Part shown: positions 55,246-64,000 of the stretch, piece by piece
Layout of the letters: each line of letters starts with the position of its first letter
How positions within the stretch are numbered: the stretch's first letter is position 1
From: Pseudoxanthomonas sp. GM95
GTDB lineage: Bacteria; Pseudomonadota; Gammaproteobacteria; Xanthomonadales; Xanthomonadaceae
NCBI RefSeq assembly: GCF_900109775.1
Contig: NZ_FOAX01000002.1
Span: 744,001-808,000, forward strand
DNA length: 64,000 nt
Direction: 5' to 3'
Notes under the pieces: generated by a model
Told to the model about the DNA's origin: nothing
Databases searched by the model: none
Seen by the model: only the letters and a program-made list of their open reading frames with translations
Made by a program: the position numbers and the translations under genes

Positions 55246-55269
55246 CGATATATCGACAAGGATATACCG
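55246..55269. promoter_or_regulatory. ModE box
   Basis: CGATATAT (55246-55253), eight bases, ATATACCG (55262-55269) is an inverted repeat with one mismatch. As I recall it, the E. coli modA operator is CGTTATAT-N8-ACATAACG, the same arm length and spacing. It lies ten bases before the start of the first gene of the mod operon and downstream of modE, exactly where a ModE repressor should act. Confidence 0.75.
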
Positions 55270-55345
55270 CAGGCCGTTTCGCCATGTCCATGCACGAAAA
55301 GTGATGACGGGCGTGACGTCGCGCTGATGACGCCAGGCGTGCGGC

Positions 55346-55705
55346 TCACGTCGCCGCGGCGTGCGCGCGCAGCCAGTCCAGGTCGGCCGCGGCAGCCTGG
55401 GCGCAGGTCTGTTCGATCCGGCGATAAGTCGCCAGTACCTGCGTGCCCAGCGGGGTCAGGACCGCGCCACCGCCGCTGCTGCCGCCCTTGCTGGCCTGGA
55501 TCAGCGGCGCATCGAACATCTTGTTCATCGCGCTCGCCAGGTCCCAGGCGCGCTTGTAGCTCATGCCCATCGCCCGGCCGGCCGCGGAGATCGAACCGGT
55601 GTCGCGCACGCGTTCCAGCAACTCGGCCTTGCCCGGCCCCAGCATCGCGTCGGGGGCAAGCAGCACGCGTAGGCTCAGGCGGCGGGAAGCAGGCGTGGCA
55701 GTCAT
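55346..55705 (-). CDS. modE: ModE-type regulator, DNA-binding domain only
   Basis: This 119-residue protein matches the N-terminal winged-helix domain of ModE: ELLERVRDTGSISAAGRAMGMSYKRAWDL, whose core is ISAAGRAMGMSYKRAWDL, then GGSSGGGAVLTPLG. Full ModE (about 260 residues) also has two molybdate-binding TOBE domains, missing here. The start at 55705 fits the domain; the frame is open further upstream. It lies 76 bases before the ModE box. How it would sense molybdate without TOBE domains is unclear. Confidence 0.88.
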   Translation of the reverse strand: MTATPASRRLSLRVLLAPDAMLGPGKAELLERVRDTGSISAAGRAMGMSYKRAWDLASAMNKMFDAPLIQASKGGSSGGGAVLTPLGTQVLATYRRIEQTCAQAAAADLDWLRAHAAAT

Positions 55706-55849
55706 GGCGATCCGGTCAGGCGGCGGCCGCGGCAGCATAGCGGACCGTTTCCTCGGGGCCTGTTGCTGCGCTGCCCGCACACACGTGCAAGCCGCTTCGC
55801 GCCGCGCCGGCGTAGGCTTGGCGCCTTCGCAACGCGGCCGGGAGTCGTC

Positions 55850-56329
55850 ATGGGCATCGAAGATCCGATCACGGTGGTGCTGGAGCAGGAGGAGGACTTC
55901 GCCTTCCGCATCCGGTTCGAGGGCCTGGACGTGCCCGAGGTGTTGTCCGACGAGGCCGCGCCATTGGGCCACGACCAAGGCCCCAACCCCACGCGCCTGC
56001 TGCTGGCCTCGATCGCCAACTGCCTGTCGGCCAGCCTGCTGTTCGCCCTGCGCAAGCATCGCAACACGCCGGGCAAGCTGCGCGCTTCGATCACCGCCGT
56101 GCCGGTGCGCAACGCCGACGGCCGCTGGCGCCTGCCGCAGGTCGAAGCGACCCTGCACCTGCCCGAGGCCAACGCCGATTACCAACACCTGGAGCGCGTG
56201 CTGGAGACTTTCGAGGACTTCTGCACCGTCACCCAGAGCGTGCGCCAGGGCATCGATGTGCAGGTCACGGTGAAGGACGCGCTGGGCCACGTCCTGCGCG
56301 GCGATCACTCCGGCGAGGCCGGCGCATGA
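55850..56329 (+). CDS. OsmC-family protein
   Basis: This 159-residue protein has the OsmC fold with its two conserved cysteines, in LLLASIANCLSASLL and in FEDFCTVTQSV. OsmC/Ohr proteins reduce organic hydroperoxides using these cysteines. It starts after a GGAG site and its stop overlaps the start of trxC by four bases. Co-expression with a thioredoxin supports a thiol-peroxidase role, with TrxC as a possible reductant. Confidence 0.85.
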   Translation: MGIEDPITVVLEQEEDFAFRIRFEGLDVPEVLSDEAAPLGHDQGPNPTRLLLASIANCLSASLLFALRKHRNTPGKLRASITAVPVRNADGRWRLPQVEATLHLPEANADYQHLERVLETFEDFCTVTQSVRQGIDVQVTVKDALGHVLRGDHSGEAGA

Positions 56330-56760
56330 GCGAGCCGCTATTGATCGCCTGTCCGCACTGCCACGCGCGTAATCGCGTGCCGGCGCCACGCCTGGCCGAG
56401 GCGCCCACCTGCGGCCGCTGTCACCAGGCCTTGTTCGTCGGTCGTCCGGTCGTGTTGGACACGGCCCACTTCGACACGCATTCGCGTGACAGCGACCTGC
56501 CGCTGCTGGTGGATTTCTGGGCGCCTTGGTGCGGCCCGTGCAAGATGATGGCGCCGCATTTCGAAGCTGCCGCCGCGCAGCTGGAGCCGCGCCTGCGGCT
56601 AGCCAAGGTCGATACGGATGCACAGCCGGCGCTGGGCGCGCGGTTCGGGATTCGGAGCATTCCGACGATGGCAGTGTTCCTGCGTGGCCGCGAGTTGGGG
56701 CGGCAGTCGGGGGCGATGCAGGGTGGGGAGATTGTGCGGTGGGCGTTGAGTTTGGTTTGA
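56326..56760 (+). CDS. trxC: thioredoxin 2 (zinc type)
   Basis: This 144-residue protein is thioredoxin 2: an N-terminal zinc finger with CPHC at 9-12 and CGRC at 29-32, then a thioredoxin domain with active site WCGPC at 68-72 and the cis-proline SIPTM. It reduces protein disulfides under oxidative stress. It is coupled to the OsmC gene. No intrinsic terminator is visible before the multi-hairpin repeat that follows. Confidence 0.95.
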   Translation: MSEPLLIACPHCHARNRVPAPRLAEAPTCGRCHQALFVGRPVVLDTAHFDTHSRDSDLPLLVDFWAPWCGPCKMMAPHFEAAAAQLEPRLRLAKVDTDAQPALGARFGIRSIPTMAVFLRGRELGRQSGAMQGGEIVRWALSLV

Positions 56761-56817
56761 TTTGCGGTTGACGCCTATGGCGATTGTCTTGGCGTCATTT
56801 TGTCCAAAGACAGAAGC

Positions 56818-57407
56818 TTTCGTGCGGCTTCGCCGCCCGACCTACTTTCTTTGCTTGTGCAAAGAAAGCTAGGCAAAGAAGCGCTTTTCCACAGACGCAT
56901 GTCTGGTCAACACACTCCGGGCGGCACGCCCGCTACGCGGGTTCGCTACGGGGCGAGGGATTTTTGGAAGGGACATCCCTGTCCCTTCCAAAAACGCCGC
57001 ACATCCTTGTGCGGCGCCCTGCGGGTCTTGTCCTCGTCCCTTCGCCGTGCCTCACGGAGAGTTTCAGAGCGCAAGCAAAGGCGAAAGCGGAGAAGCCGCG
57101 GTTACGGAGATCTGCGCGTCTGGCGCCGAGCTTGCTCGGCGGCTTTGGCTTTGTTGTTGCTCTGCTCTTGATCTTCAGCGCCTTCAAAGCGAGCCGAGCA
57201 CCGCAGGCGGAAACGGCCGTAGAGGCGCGCGTGTCTGAGCGAAGCGAGTTTGCGCGCCGTGCCGTTTGCGGCGAGGAGCACAGGGCACCGATGCGCGGCA
57301 TCGGCGAGTGTTTTCAATCCCCTCTTGGGGACAGGCGCTGGCGGTTTTGCTTCCTTTTGCCAAGACAAAAGGAAGGCGTGCGCCGCAGCCGCGCGAAAGC
57401 TCTGCTT
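56818..57407 (+). repeat. multi-hairpin dispersed repeat, copy 2
   Basis: This element of about 590 bases lies between trxC and the convergent nuclease gene and matches 35069-35618 in the same orientation. Stems: 56845-56854/56859-56868; 56929-56933/56937-56941; 56961-56975/56980-56994 (perfect 15 bp); 57124-57131/57134-57141; 57288-57294/57298-57304; 57319-57322/57327-57330 (only in this copy); 57350-57359/57366-57375 (perfect 10 bp). Sequence inside several stems differs from copy 1, yet pairing is kept. It ends about 18 bases from the nuclease stop. No coding sequence is supported here. Confidence 0.8.
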
Positions 57408-57425
57408 TAAAAAAGCTACCGCGCC

Positions 57426-58253
57426 TTAGCGCGACCCCAACGCCGCATTCAACACCGCCGCCAGCCGCACCCCCGCCAAGCGCAGCTGCTGCTCGGCCAC
57501 CGGCGTCCAGGTATCGAAATACGCCTGGTCGATCTTCGCCTGCGCCGGATACAAACCCGGGGACAAGGCGATGCGGCATGAGGCCTCCGCCCACGGCCCG
57601 GCACTGGGCGGATAACTTGCACCGGGTCCAGCCTCTGGCCGCGGCAGGGCGCGAATCTGCGCAAGCAAGGCGTCATCGTCCAGGCCCGTGTGACGCAGCA
57701 GGCCGCTGTCCCATAGCGAATGCAGGTTGCTGCCGCGGCCGTCCACGTTGACCTGCACGGTGTTGGCGCCCTTGTCCTTGGCGTAGCCGGCGTGCAGCGG
57801 CTGGTGTGTGTCGCCGACCAGGTGTACGACGAACTTCAGGGCCTGCAGGCGCTGCGCGGCCGGCGCGGTGCGATCGGCGAGGAGCTTGGTCTGCGCGGCG
57901 AGCGCTTCGATCTCGCAGTCGCCATTGCGGCAATCGCGCGGCGGGTCGTAATGGCAGTCGCTTTCGCCCAGGTTGACGTAATGCCAGGGCGCGGTGCGCT
58001 TGCCGAGATCGGGATCGTGCTCGCGCAGTTCATCGGGCCAGCTGGCGATGCTGCCCAGCGTGGCGCCGGGCTCCAGCGCCAGCAACGCATCGATCTGCGC
58101 GCGGGTCTTGGGTGTGAGATCGGGCTCGGCCAGTTCGGCGACGAGCTTGTGGCCGTTGCGGCCCCAGGCCAGGGCCAGGGACGGGGTGCCAACCAGGGCC
58201 AGCGACAGCAGCGCGGCCAGCGGCCGCACGAACAAACGATTCAAGACGCACAT
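57426..58253 (-). CDS. S1/P1-family nuclease
   Basis: This 275-residue exported protein has a signal peptide ending at LALA, so the mature protein starts with Trp (WGRNGH). That is the hallmark of S1/P1 nucleases, whose N-terminal Trp helps bind zinc. Further zinc ligands are visible in APWHYVN, VVHLVGDTHQPLH and NLHSLWDSG. It should degrade single-stranded DNA or RNA in the periplasm or outside the cell, perhaps for phosphate or nucleoside supply. It is transcribed alone. Confidence 0.93.
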   Translation of the reverse strand: MCVLNRLFVRPLAALLSLALVGTPSLALAWGRNGHKLVAELAEPDLTPKTRAQIDALLALEPGATLGSIASWPDELREHDPDLGKRTAPWHYVNLGESDCHYDPPRDCRNGDCEIEALAAQTKLLADRTAPAAQRLQALKFVVHLVGDTHQPLHAGYAKDKGANTVQVNVDGRGSNLHSLWDSGLLRHTGLDDDALLAQIRALPRPEAGPGASYPPSAGPWAEASCRIALSPGLYPAQAKIDQAYFDTWTPVAEQQLRLAGVRLAAVLNAALGSR

Positions 58254-58335
58254 CCACGCAATTTCGACAGCGGGCGATCATACCTGCGCACCCGGTGCGG
58301 CCCGATGTCAGCCGGCCGGGCGCGTGATCGGCGGC

Positions 58336-58956
58336 TCAGAAATAGTGGATGTAGGCGACGCCGTAATACAGCGGATCGATCTTGAGCGAGCCGACCTTCT
58401 GTTCGTACAGCGCGATGTCCGGGCGCATCTGCATCCAGCGCACGTCCACGCGCACCGCGCCGCTTTCGCCGATGGCGAAATCGATGCCGGCATGCGCGGC
58501 CAGGCCGAAGGAATCCTTGAGCTTCAGGTCGGTGCCGGCCAGGACGCCGTCGCCGCTCTCGCTGAAGTAGGTGGCGTAGTTCAGGCCCAGGCCGACGAAC
58601 GGTGAGATGTTGCCGCTGCCGTTGAAGTGGTACTGCACGGTGAAGCTCGGCGGCAGCGCGACGAAGCTGCCGGCCTTGCTGCCGTCGACGGTGATGTCCT
58701 GCTTGCCGGCCAGGTTCAGCGCGGTTTCCAGGCCCCAGTTTTCGGCGATGAAGGTTTCCCAGGTCAGCGAGGCGCCAATGCCGTCGTCCACTTCCAGCGG
58801 CGTGGTGCCGGCCAGGATCGTGCCGGCATCGGACTTGGGCGCGATGCCATACAGCCCGGCGCCGAGGGTGAAGTGGCCCGCGGCCTGGGCGAAGGCGGAA
58901 GGCGCGCAGCCGGCAAGCGCGAGCGCGGCAAGGCAATGAAGCGGACGAAGGTGCAT
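58336..58956 (-). CDS. OmpW-family outer-membrane protein (paralogue 1)
   Basis: This 206-residue OmpW-like eight-strand barrel has a signal peptide ending APSAFAQ, then AGHFTLGAGLYGIAPKSD. Other motifs are LPPSFTVQYHFN, ISPFVGLGLNYATYF and the end YYGVAYIHYF with terminal Phe. OmpW proteins form narrow hydrophobic channels. It is the second of two tandem paralogues of equal length, read in the same direction with 139 bases between. No FNR-type site precedes it directly. Confidence 0.88.
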   Translation of the reverse strand: MHLRPLHCLAALALAGCAPSAFAQAAGHFTLGAGLYGIAPKSDAGTILAGTTPLEVDDGIGASLTWETFIAENWGLETALNLAGKQDITVDGSKAGSFVALPPSFTVQYHFNGSGNISPFVGLGLNYATYFSESGDGVLAGTDLKLKDSFGLAAHAGIDFAIGESGAVRVDVRWMQMRPDIALYEQKVGSLKIDPLYYGVAYIHYF

Positions 58957-59095
58957 GGGGTCCCCGGGGATGGTGGTCGGTCCTTGGGGAACGCGCACCG
59001 TGCCGGAGAGTTCCGCCTGTCCTGGCGGCAACGCAGCCTCGCATTCCCTTGTCAGCGAGTGTGCCAGAGGCTGCGCCGCGCTGTCGCGACCGGGG

Positions 59096-59716
59096 TCAGA
59101 ACTTCAGCACCCAGGCCGCGCCGTAGGTCAGCGGAGCCAGGTGCGCGGTGCCGAGGTCGGCGCCGTCCACGCGGACCTTGCTGTCGATGTCCATCCAGCG
59201 CGCATCGATCCGCAGTGCGCTGCGCGCGCTCAAGGCGAAATCCACGCCGACATGCGCGGCCAGCCCCCAGGAATCGCCCAGCGACAATTCGCTGCCGGCC
59301 AGCGCACCAGTGGTCTTCTCGCTGAAGAAGGTCGTGTAGTTGAGCCCGGCGCCCACGAACGGCGACACCCGCCTCGCGCTGTTGAAGTGGTACTGCAGCG
59401 AGACCGTCGGCGGCAGGTGCTTGGTGCTGCCGACTCGCCCAAGGCCGGCGATGGCGATGTCGTGTTCGAATGGCCAGGCGGCCAGCACTTCCAGGCCCAG
59501 GTTGTCAGCGACGAAGTACTCCAGGCTGACGGTCGGCTTGGTGTCGCTGCCGACCCTCAACGGCAGCGTGCCGCCGGCGAGCGCGCCGTTGTCGGACTTT
59601 GGGTTGACCTGGTGCACGCCCAGGCCCAGCGCCAAGTCGCCGCGGGATTGGGCGTGGGCGGGCAGCGTGGCGGCGCCAAGGGCGAAGGCAGCGAGGGAGA
59701 AGGCGATCAAGCGCAT
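59096..59716 (-). CDS. OmpW-family outer-membrane protein (paralogue 2)
   Basis: This 206-residue OmpW-like barrel has a signal peptide ending LPAHAQ, then GDLALGLGVHQVNPKSDNG. Other motifs are LPPTVSLQYHFN, VSPFVGAGLNYTTFF and the end YGAAWVLKF with terminal Phe. It is clearly related to the neighbouring barrel and shares its length. A perfect FNR-type palindrome lies about 65 bases before the start, so this copy (and perhaps both) should respond to low oxygen. Confidence 0.9.
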   Translation of the reverse strand: MRLIAFSLAAFALGAATLPAHAQSRGDLALGLGVHQVNPKSDNGALAGGTLPLRVGSDTKPTVSLEYFVADNLGLEVLAAWPFEHDIAIAGLGRVGSTKHLPPTVSLQYHFNSARRVSPFVGAGLNYTTFFSEKTTGALAGSELSLGDSWGLAAHVGVDFALSARSALRIDARWMDIDSKVRVDGADLGTAHLAPLTYGAAWVLKF

Positions 59717-59772
59717 GTGCAAGGTCCTGCGTGGGAAAGTGCGCGCAGTCTGTGCAGCCGCAGGCGGCTGCG

Positions 59773-59790
59773 CCTTGATCCGGATCAAGG
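59773..59790. promoter_or_regulatory. FNR/ANR-type binding site
   Basis: CCTTGATCCGGATCAAGG is a perfect 18-base palindrome that contains the exact FNR consensus TTGAT-N4-ATCAA (59775-59788). It is centred 65 bases before the start codon of the ompW paralogue on the minus strand, a distance that allows an activating position near -41.5. The other side faces gapA, almost 190 bases away. Confidence 0.75.
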
Positions 59791-59856
59791 CAGGTTGGCG
59801 CGCGGCAGGCCCTGCAATCGCGCCTCGGTCGGTAGTGGCCGATGACCGAGGTGTAA

Positions 59857-60981
<1,125 letters not shown>

Positions 60982-60999
60982 GTCGCAACGTGATGTAAG

Positions 61000-61028
61000 A
61001 AAAAGGGCGCCGGGAGGCGCCCTTTTTT
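61000..61028 (+). terminator. rho-independent terminator of gapA
   Basis: AAAAAGGGCGC (61000-61010) pairs with GCGCCCTTTTT (61017-61027) over a six-base loop and runs into T6. It lies 19 bases after the stop. Confidence 0.9.
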
Positions 61029-61208
61029 CATGGCGCTGTTTTGGGCAGGCCTTGAATATGGCCGCGCTGCCGCGGCTTTTCGCGAGAGGGTGCAGTTGGT
61101 ACTGAAAAAAAAGGCGCGGCACCGGTATAGTCCGGCCACGTGCCTGCGGACCCCGACGCTGGCGGGGACAGAAGGAACCGGGGCATCGTCGTTCAAGGAG
61201 AACATGCA

Positions 61209-61751
61209 ATGCAGAACAAATCTCTGTGGCTGGCAGCCACTGCACTGACCGTTTCGCTGTGTGTCGTCGCGCCTTCGCAGGCGGCGGGCTGGCCGTTCAA
61301 GAAGAAGAAAGAAGACACGGCCCAAACCACCGAAGAAGCGCCGGCCGAGGGTGAGGCCAAGCCGGGCGGCCATCCGGCGTGGATGAATGACCAGGGCGAA
61401 GTGATCAAGGCCTCCGATGCAGAAGAGGGCTACGGCCAGAAGGTCAAGGGCGTCAACGACTGGGAAGGCGAGATCGTCGGCAAGCTGGCGCCTGGCAGCA
61501 AGTTCGACAAGCTCAAGATCGGCATGCCGGTGCGCCAGGTCACCGATCTTGTCGGCCAGCCGACCGATCAGGGTGTCTACGCGACGGGTAAGGCGTGGAT
61601 CCCGTTCTTTCATGGCTCGGGTACCACGCGCACCGAGTATGTTTACAAGGGCATGGGGCGACTGATCTTCGACAGCAAGGGCGGCTTCGACAGTGGCGCC
61701 AATCTGGTCTGGATCATCAACAGTGCCAACGAGAGCGGCTATCGCGACTGA
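61209..61751 (+). CDS. exported protein with SmpA/BamE-like region
   Basis: This 180-residue protein has a signal peptide ending QAAG, then a Lys/Glu/Thr-rich linker (KKKKEDTAQTTEEAPAEGE). The domain begins FDKLKIGMPVRQVTDLVGQPTD, whose GMPVRQVTDLVGQPT core resembles the repeat of SmpA/BamE-like small periplasmic proteins, followed by a WIPFFHGSG and MGRLIFDSKGGF segment conserved in relatives. There is no lipobox. The start follows AAGGAG, and a TATAGT at 61126-61131 is a likely -10 element. Function is unknown. Confidence 0.75.
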   Translation: MQNKSLWLAATALTVSLCVVAPSQAAGWPFKKKKEDTAQTTEEAPAEGEAKPGGHPAWMNDQGEVIKASDAEEGYGQKVKGVNDWEGEIVGKLAPGSKFDKLKIGMPVRQVTDLVGQPTDQGVYATGKAWIPFFHGSGTTRTEYVYKGMGRLIFDSKGGFDSGANLVWIINSANESGYRD

Positions 61752-61773
61752 TTGCACGCGCTGAAGCACATCG

Positions 61774-61798
61774 AGAAGCCCCGCATTGCGGGGCTTCT
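61774..61798 (+). terminator. rho-independent terminator
   Basis: A stem of 11 bases, AGAAGCCCCGC (61774-61784) with GCGGGGCTTCT (61788-61798), loop ATT, then TCGTTTG, lies 22 bases after the preceding stop. Confidence 0.85.
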
Positions 61799-61964
61799 TC
61801 GTTTGGGAGCGAAACGGGTGACGGCAAGCGGAGTTGGCACGCCATCTGGCCAGAAGAAGGGAGATCCGAGCCCCGGCAAAGGCACGCGCTTGGCCGCCGC
61901 CCGACTCGGGTAGCATGCGGCCACGGCGCCAGGGTGGTCGCTGGTGTCGACAGGGAGTGAGGCG

Positions 61965-64000
61965 GTGGAAGCATTGATCGTGCTGATAGGGCTGGCCGTG
62001 TTGGCGGTGCCGATCCTGTTGATCGTGGCGCTGGTGTCGATCCGCGGACTGCGCCGGCGCGTGGAGCAGCTGGAACGTGATCTTGCCGCCGGCGTAGGCC
62101 CCGCGCGCGCGGCATCGCCCTGGATTAGTGAGCGCGCTCCTGCTTCGACACGTGTGAATGATTCGGCCGCAAGCGAGGTCGCAACAGCGCCCGCACAGGC
62201 TCCGCGTCCGCCATCGCCCCCGTTTCAAGCGGGGGCGGCCCAGACGGCCCCGCCGCCTGCCGCCTCCGCAGCATCGCCAAGCCGCGTCAACCCAACGCCG
62301 CCTCCGCTTCCTGCTGCGCCTCCCAGGCCGATCTTCGAGCCAGCGTCTGCGGCGCCAGATGGGCCGGATCCGTTCACCCGGCTGCTCACCGGCGCCAAGC
62401 GCTGGCTGACCGAAGGCAACGTGCCGGTCAAGGTCGGCATGCTCGTGTTGCTCGCCGGTGTCGCGGCGCTGCTGAAGTATGGCGGCGACCAGGGCTGGTT
62501 CCGTCTGCCGATCGAGCTGCGTTATGCCGGCATCGCCGCGGCGGCGCTGGGCGGGCTGGTGTTCGGCTGGCGCCAGCGCGGGAATCGCCCGGGGTTTGCG
62601 TTGGCGTTGCAGGGCGGTGCGATCGGCGTGCTGCTGCTGACGGTGTTCGCCGCGTTCAAGCTGTCTGGGCTCATTCCGGCTGCGGCGGCGTTTGCGATCA
62701 GCGTGGTGCTGGTGGCCGGCATGTGCGTGCTGGCCGTGCTGCAGGAATCGCGCACGCTGGCGGTGCTGGGCACCTTGGCCGGGTTCCTCGCGCCGATCTG
62801 GTTGTCGACCGGCAGCGGCAACCATGTCGCGCTGTTTTCGTATTACGCGCTGCTCAACGCGGGCGTGTTTGCGATTGCCTGGGTGCGTGCGTGGCGGGTG
62901 CTGAACCTGCTGGGGTTTGTCTTCACCTTCGGCATCGGTACGGTCTGGGGCGTGCTGGATTACCAGCCGGCGAAGTTCGCCAGCACCGAGCCGTTCCTGC
63001 TGCTGTTCTTTGCTTTCTACCTGCTGATCCCGGTGCTGTACGCGCGTCGTGGCGATACGCCCGCGCGGGTGATCGACGGCAGCCTGCTGTTCGGCACGCC
63101 GCTGGTGGCGTTCTCGCTGCAGGCTTGCCTGCTGGAAGGCGAGGGCATGCCGTTGGCGTTGTGCGCACTCGTGCTGGCTGCGCTCTATGCCGCGCTGGCC
63201 GCCTGGCTGGTGCGTGCGCCGCGCACCGCGTTGTTGGGCCAGACTCACGCGCTACTGGCTGCTGGCTTTGCAACGCTGGCCGTGCCGCTGGCGCTGTCGG
63301 CGCGGGCCACGGCCAGCGTGTTCGCCCTGGAAGGCGCAGGGCTTGTCTGGCTGGGCCTGCGCCAGCAGCGTCGGTTGCCGCTGGTCAGCGGCCTGTTGTT
63401 GCAGCTTGCGGCGGCGATCAGCTTTGCGATCGCGGTCGAAGGCGCGGCGCATGATCTGGTGGCGGTCACCAATCCCGGCTTCATGAGCGCGTTGTTGATC
63501 GCGCTGGGTGGCTTTGCCAGTGCGTGGCTGCTGCAGCCGGGCAAGACCCGTGCGCTGGCCGCGATCGTGTATCTCTGGGCGTTGGCGTGGTGGGCTGGCG
63601 CCGGCTTCAACGAGATCCAGCGCTTTGCCGCGTCGGCCGACCAGCCGGATCTGGTGCTTGCCCTGCTGGCGTTGAGCGCGTGGCTGGCGGCGGAAATGCA
63701 GCGCAGACGCGCGGCCACCGCATTGGTGTGGACGGTCATGGCGGCCTTCGCGTTGGCGCTGCCGGTGGCGCTCTGGCAGGTCTCGGTGCATGCGCAGCCC
63801 TTCGCCGGCTACGGCGCGCTGGCCTGGCTGATGTTCGCGGTGTTGGGGACGCGCGCGCTGTGGTGCCTGCGCGGTGCGGCAGGTGGTGGCGCGCAGGCCG
63901 CGCAGTTCATCTGGTGGCTGGTGTGGCCGTCGATGCTGTCGCTGGCCGGCGTCTGGCTGGCCAGGCACGCGCAGCTGGCCGAAGGCTGGTCGTGGGCCCT
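61965..64000 (+). CDS. DUF2339 multi-span membrane protein (N-terminal part)
   Basis: From a GTG with a GGGAG ribosome site the frame stays open to the window end (678 codons seen). The protein has an N-terminal helix, a short coiled coil (RRRVEQLERDL) and a Pro/Ala-rich linker of about 100 residues. A long series of transmembrane helices then begins with GNVPVKVGMLVLLAGVAALLKY, whose core VKVGMLVLLAGVAALLKYG is typical of DUF2339. These are very large inner-membrane proteins of unknown function. The C-terminal part lies beyond the window. Confidence 0.85.
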   Translation, partial: MEALIVLIGLAVLAVPILLIVALVSIRGLRRRVEQLERDLAAGVGPARAASPWISERAPASTRVNDSAASEVATAPAQAPRPPSPPFQAGAAQTAPPPAASAASPSRVNPTPPPLPAAPPRPIFEPASAAPDGPDPFTRLLTGAKRWLTEGNVPVKVGMLVLLAGVAALLKYGGDQGWFRLPIELRYAGIAAAALGGLVFGWRQRGNRPGFALALQGGAIGVLLLTVFAAFKLSGLIPAAAAFAISVVLVAGMCVLAVLQESRTLAVLGTLAGFLAPIWLSTGSGNHVALFSYYALLNAGVFAIAWVRAWRVLNLLGFVFTFGIGTVWGVLDYQPAKFASTEPFLLLFFAFYLLIPVLYARRGDTPARVIDGSLLFGTPLVAFSLQACLLEGEGMPLALCALVLAALYAALAAWLVRAPRTALLGQTHALLAAGFATLAVPLALSARATASVFALEGAGLVWLGLRQQRRLPLVSGLLLQLAAAISFAIAVEGAAHDLVAVTNPGFMSALLIALGGFASAWLLQPGKTRALAAIVYLWALAWWAGAGFNEIQRFAASADQPDLVLALLALSAWLAAEMQRRRAATALVWTVMAAFALALPVALWQVSVHAQPFAGYGALAWLMFAVLGTRALWCLRGAAGGGAQAAQFIWWLVWPSMLSLAGVWLARHAQLAEGWSWA

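Noticed and set aside
56784-57410. 208-codon frame across repeat copy 2
   Set aside because: The translated part shared with copy 1 is interrupted by frame-changing length differences, so protein conservation is not supported.

Overview
The window is gene-dense, high-GC chromosomal DNA. It fits a member of the Xanthomonadaceae (Lysobacteraceae: Xanthomonas, Stenotrophomonas, Pseudoxanthomonas, Luteimonas). Reasons: the ponA-pilMNOPQ arrangement, a FadE-type acyl-CoA dehydrogenase coupled to an alpha/beta hydrolase, OmpW-family porins, many TonB-dependent functions, and dispersed multi-hairpin repeats. The genus cannot be fixed from reading alone. I saw no rRNA, tRNA, CRISPR array, transposase or prophage.

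Layout. 1-6.8 kb: end of a membrane protein, a DUF4442 thioesterase-like protein, the hydrolase-fadE operon with a divergent TetR regulator, and an ECF sigma / anti-sigma / DUF4097 operon. 7-19 kb: an unrecognised secreted protein, hslO, mtgA, a GT2 glycosyltransferase, a CBS-pair protein, an AsmA-like protein, TrhA, prfC, a nucleotidyltransferase-like protein and PBP1A. 19-24 kb: the type IV pilus operon pilMNOPQ, closed by a strong terminator. 24-31.4 kb: a six-gene MoxR/Bat operon (MoxR, DUF58, DUF4381, two VWA proteins, BatD), mostly with 4-base start/stop overlaps. 31.5-35 kb: a dicarboxylate/amino-acid symporter and transketolase. 35.7-43.6 kb: an L,D-transpeptidase/M23 pair, an mprF-virJ(acvB) operon and an acetyl-CoA hydrolase/transferase. 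43.6-52 kb: two convergent siderophore receptors with an identical 18-base Fur-box-like site, then blaI, an M56 sensor with TonB-like C-terminus, and a lipoprotein. 52-57 kb: flavin reductase, a molybdate system (modE, oxidoreductase-like protein, modABC), OsmC and TrxC. 57.4-64 kb: S1/P1 nuclease, two tandem OmpW paralogues behind a perfect FNR-type palindrome, gapA, an unknown exported protein and a DUF2339 protein cut by the window end.

Several groups concern the envelope: peptidoglycan synthesis and editing (MtgA, PBP1A, YkuD, M23), lipid charge (MprF with its probable hydrolase VirJ), pili, and outer-membrane receptors and porins. Regulation is unusually readable: TetR half-sites, BlaI-type dyads, Fur-like sites, a ModE box and an FNR box all lie where their predicted regulators would act.

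The strongest unexplained signal is a repeat of about 550-590 bp present twice (35069-35618 and 56818-57407), same orientation, each between two convergent genes. It is a chain of hairpins. Several hairpins are kept while their sequence changes, including compensatory base-pair changes and a 4-base length difference that would break a reading frame. That suggests selection on structure rather than on a protein.
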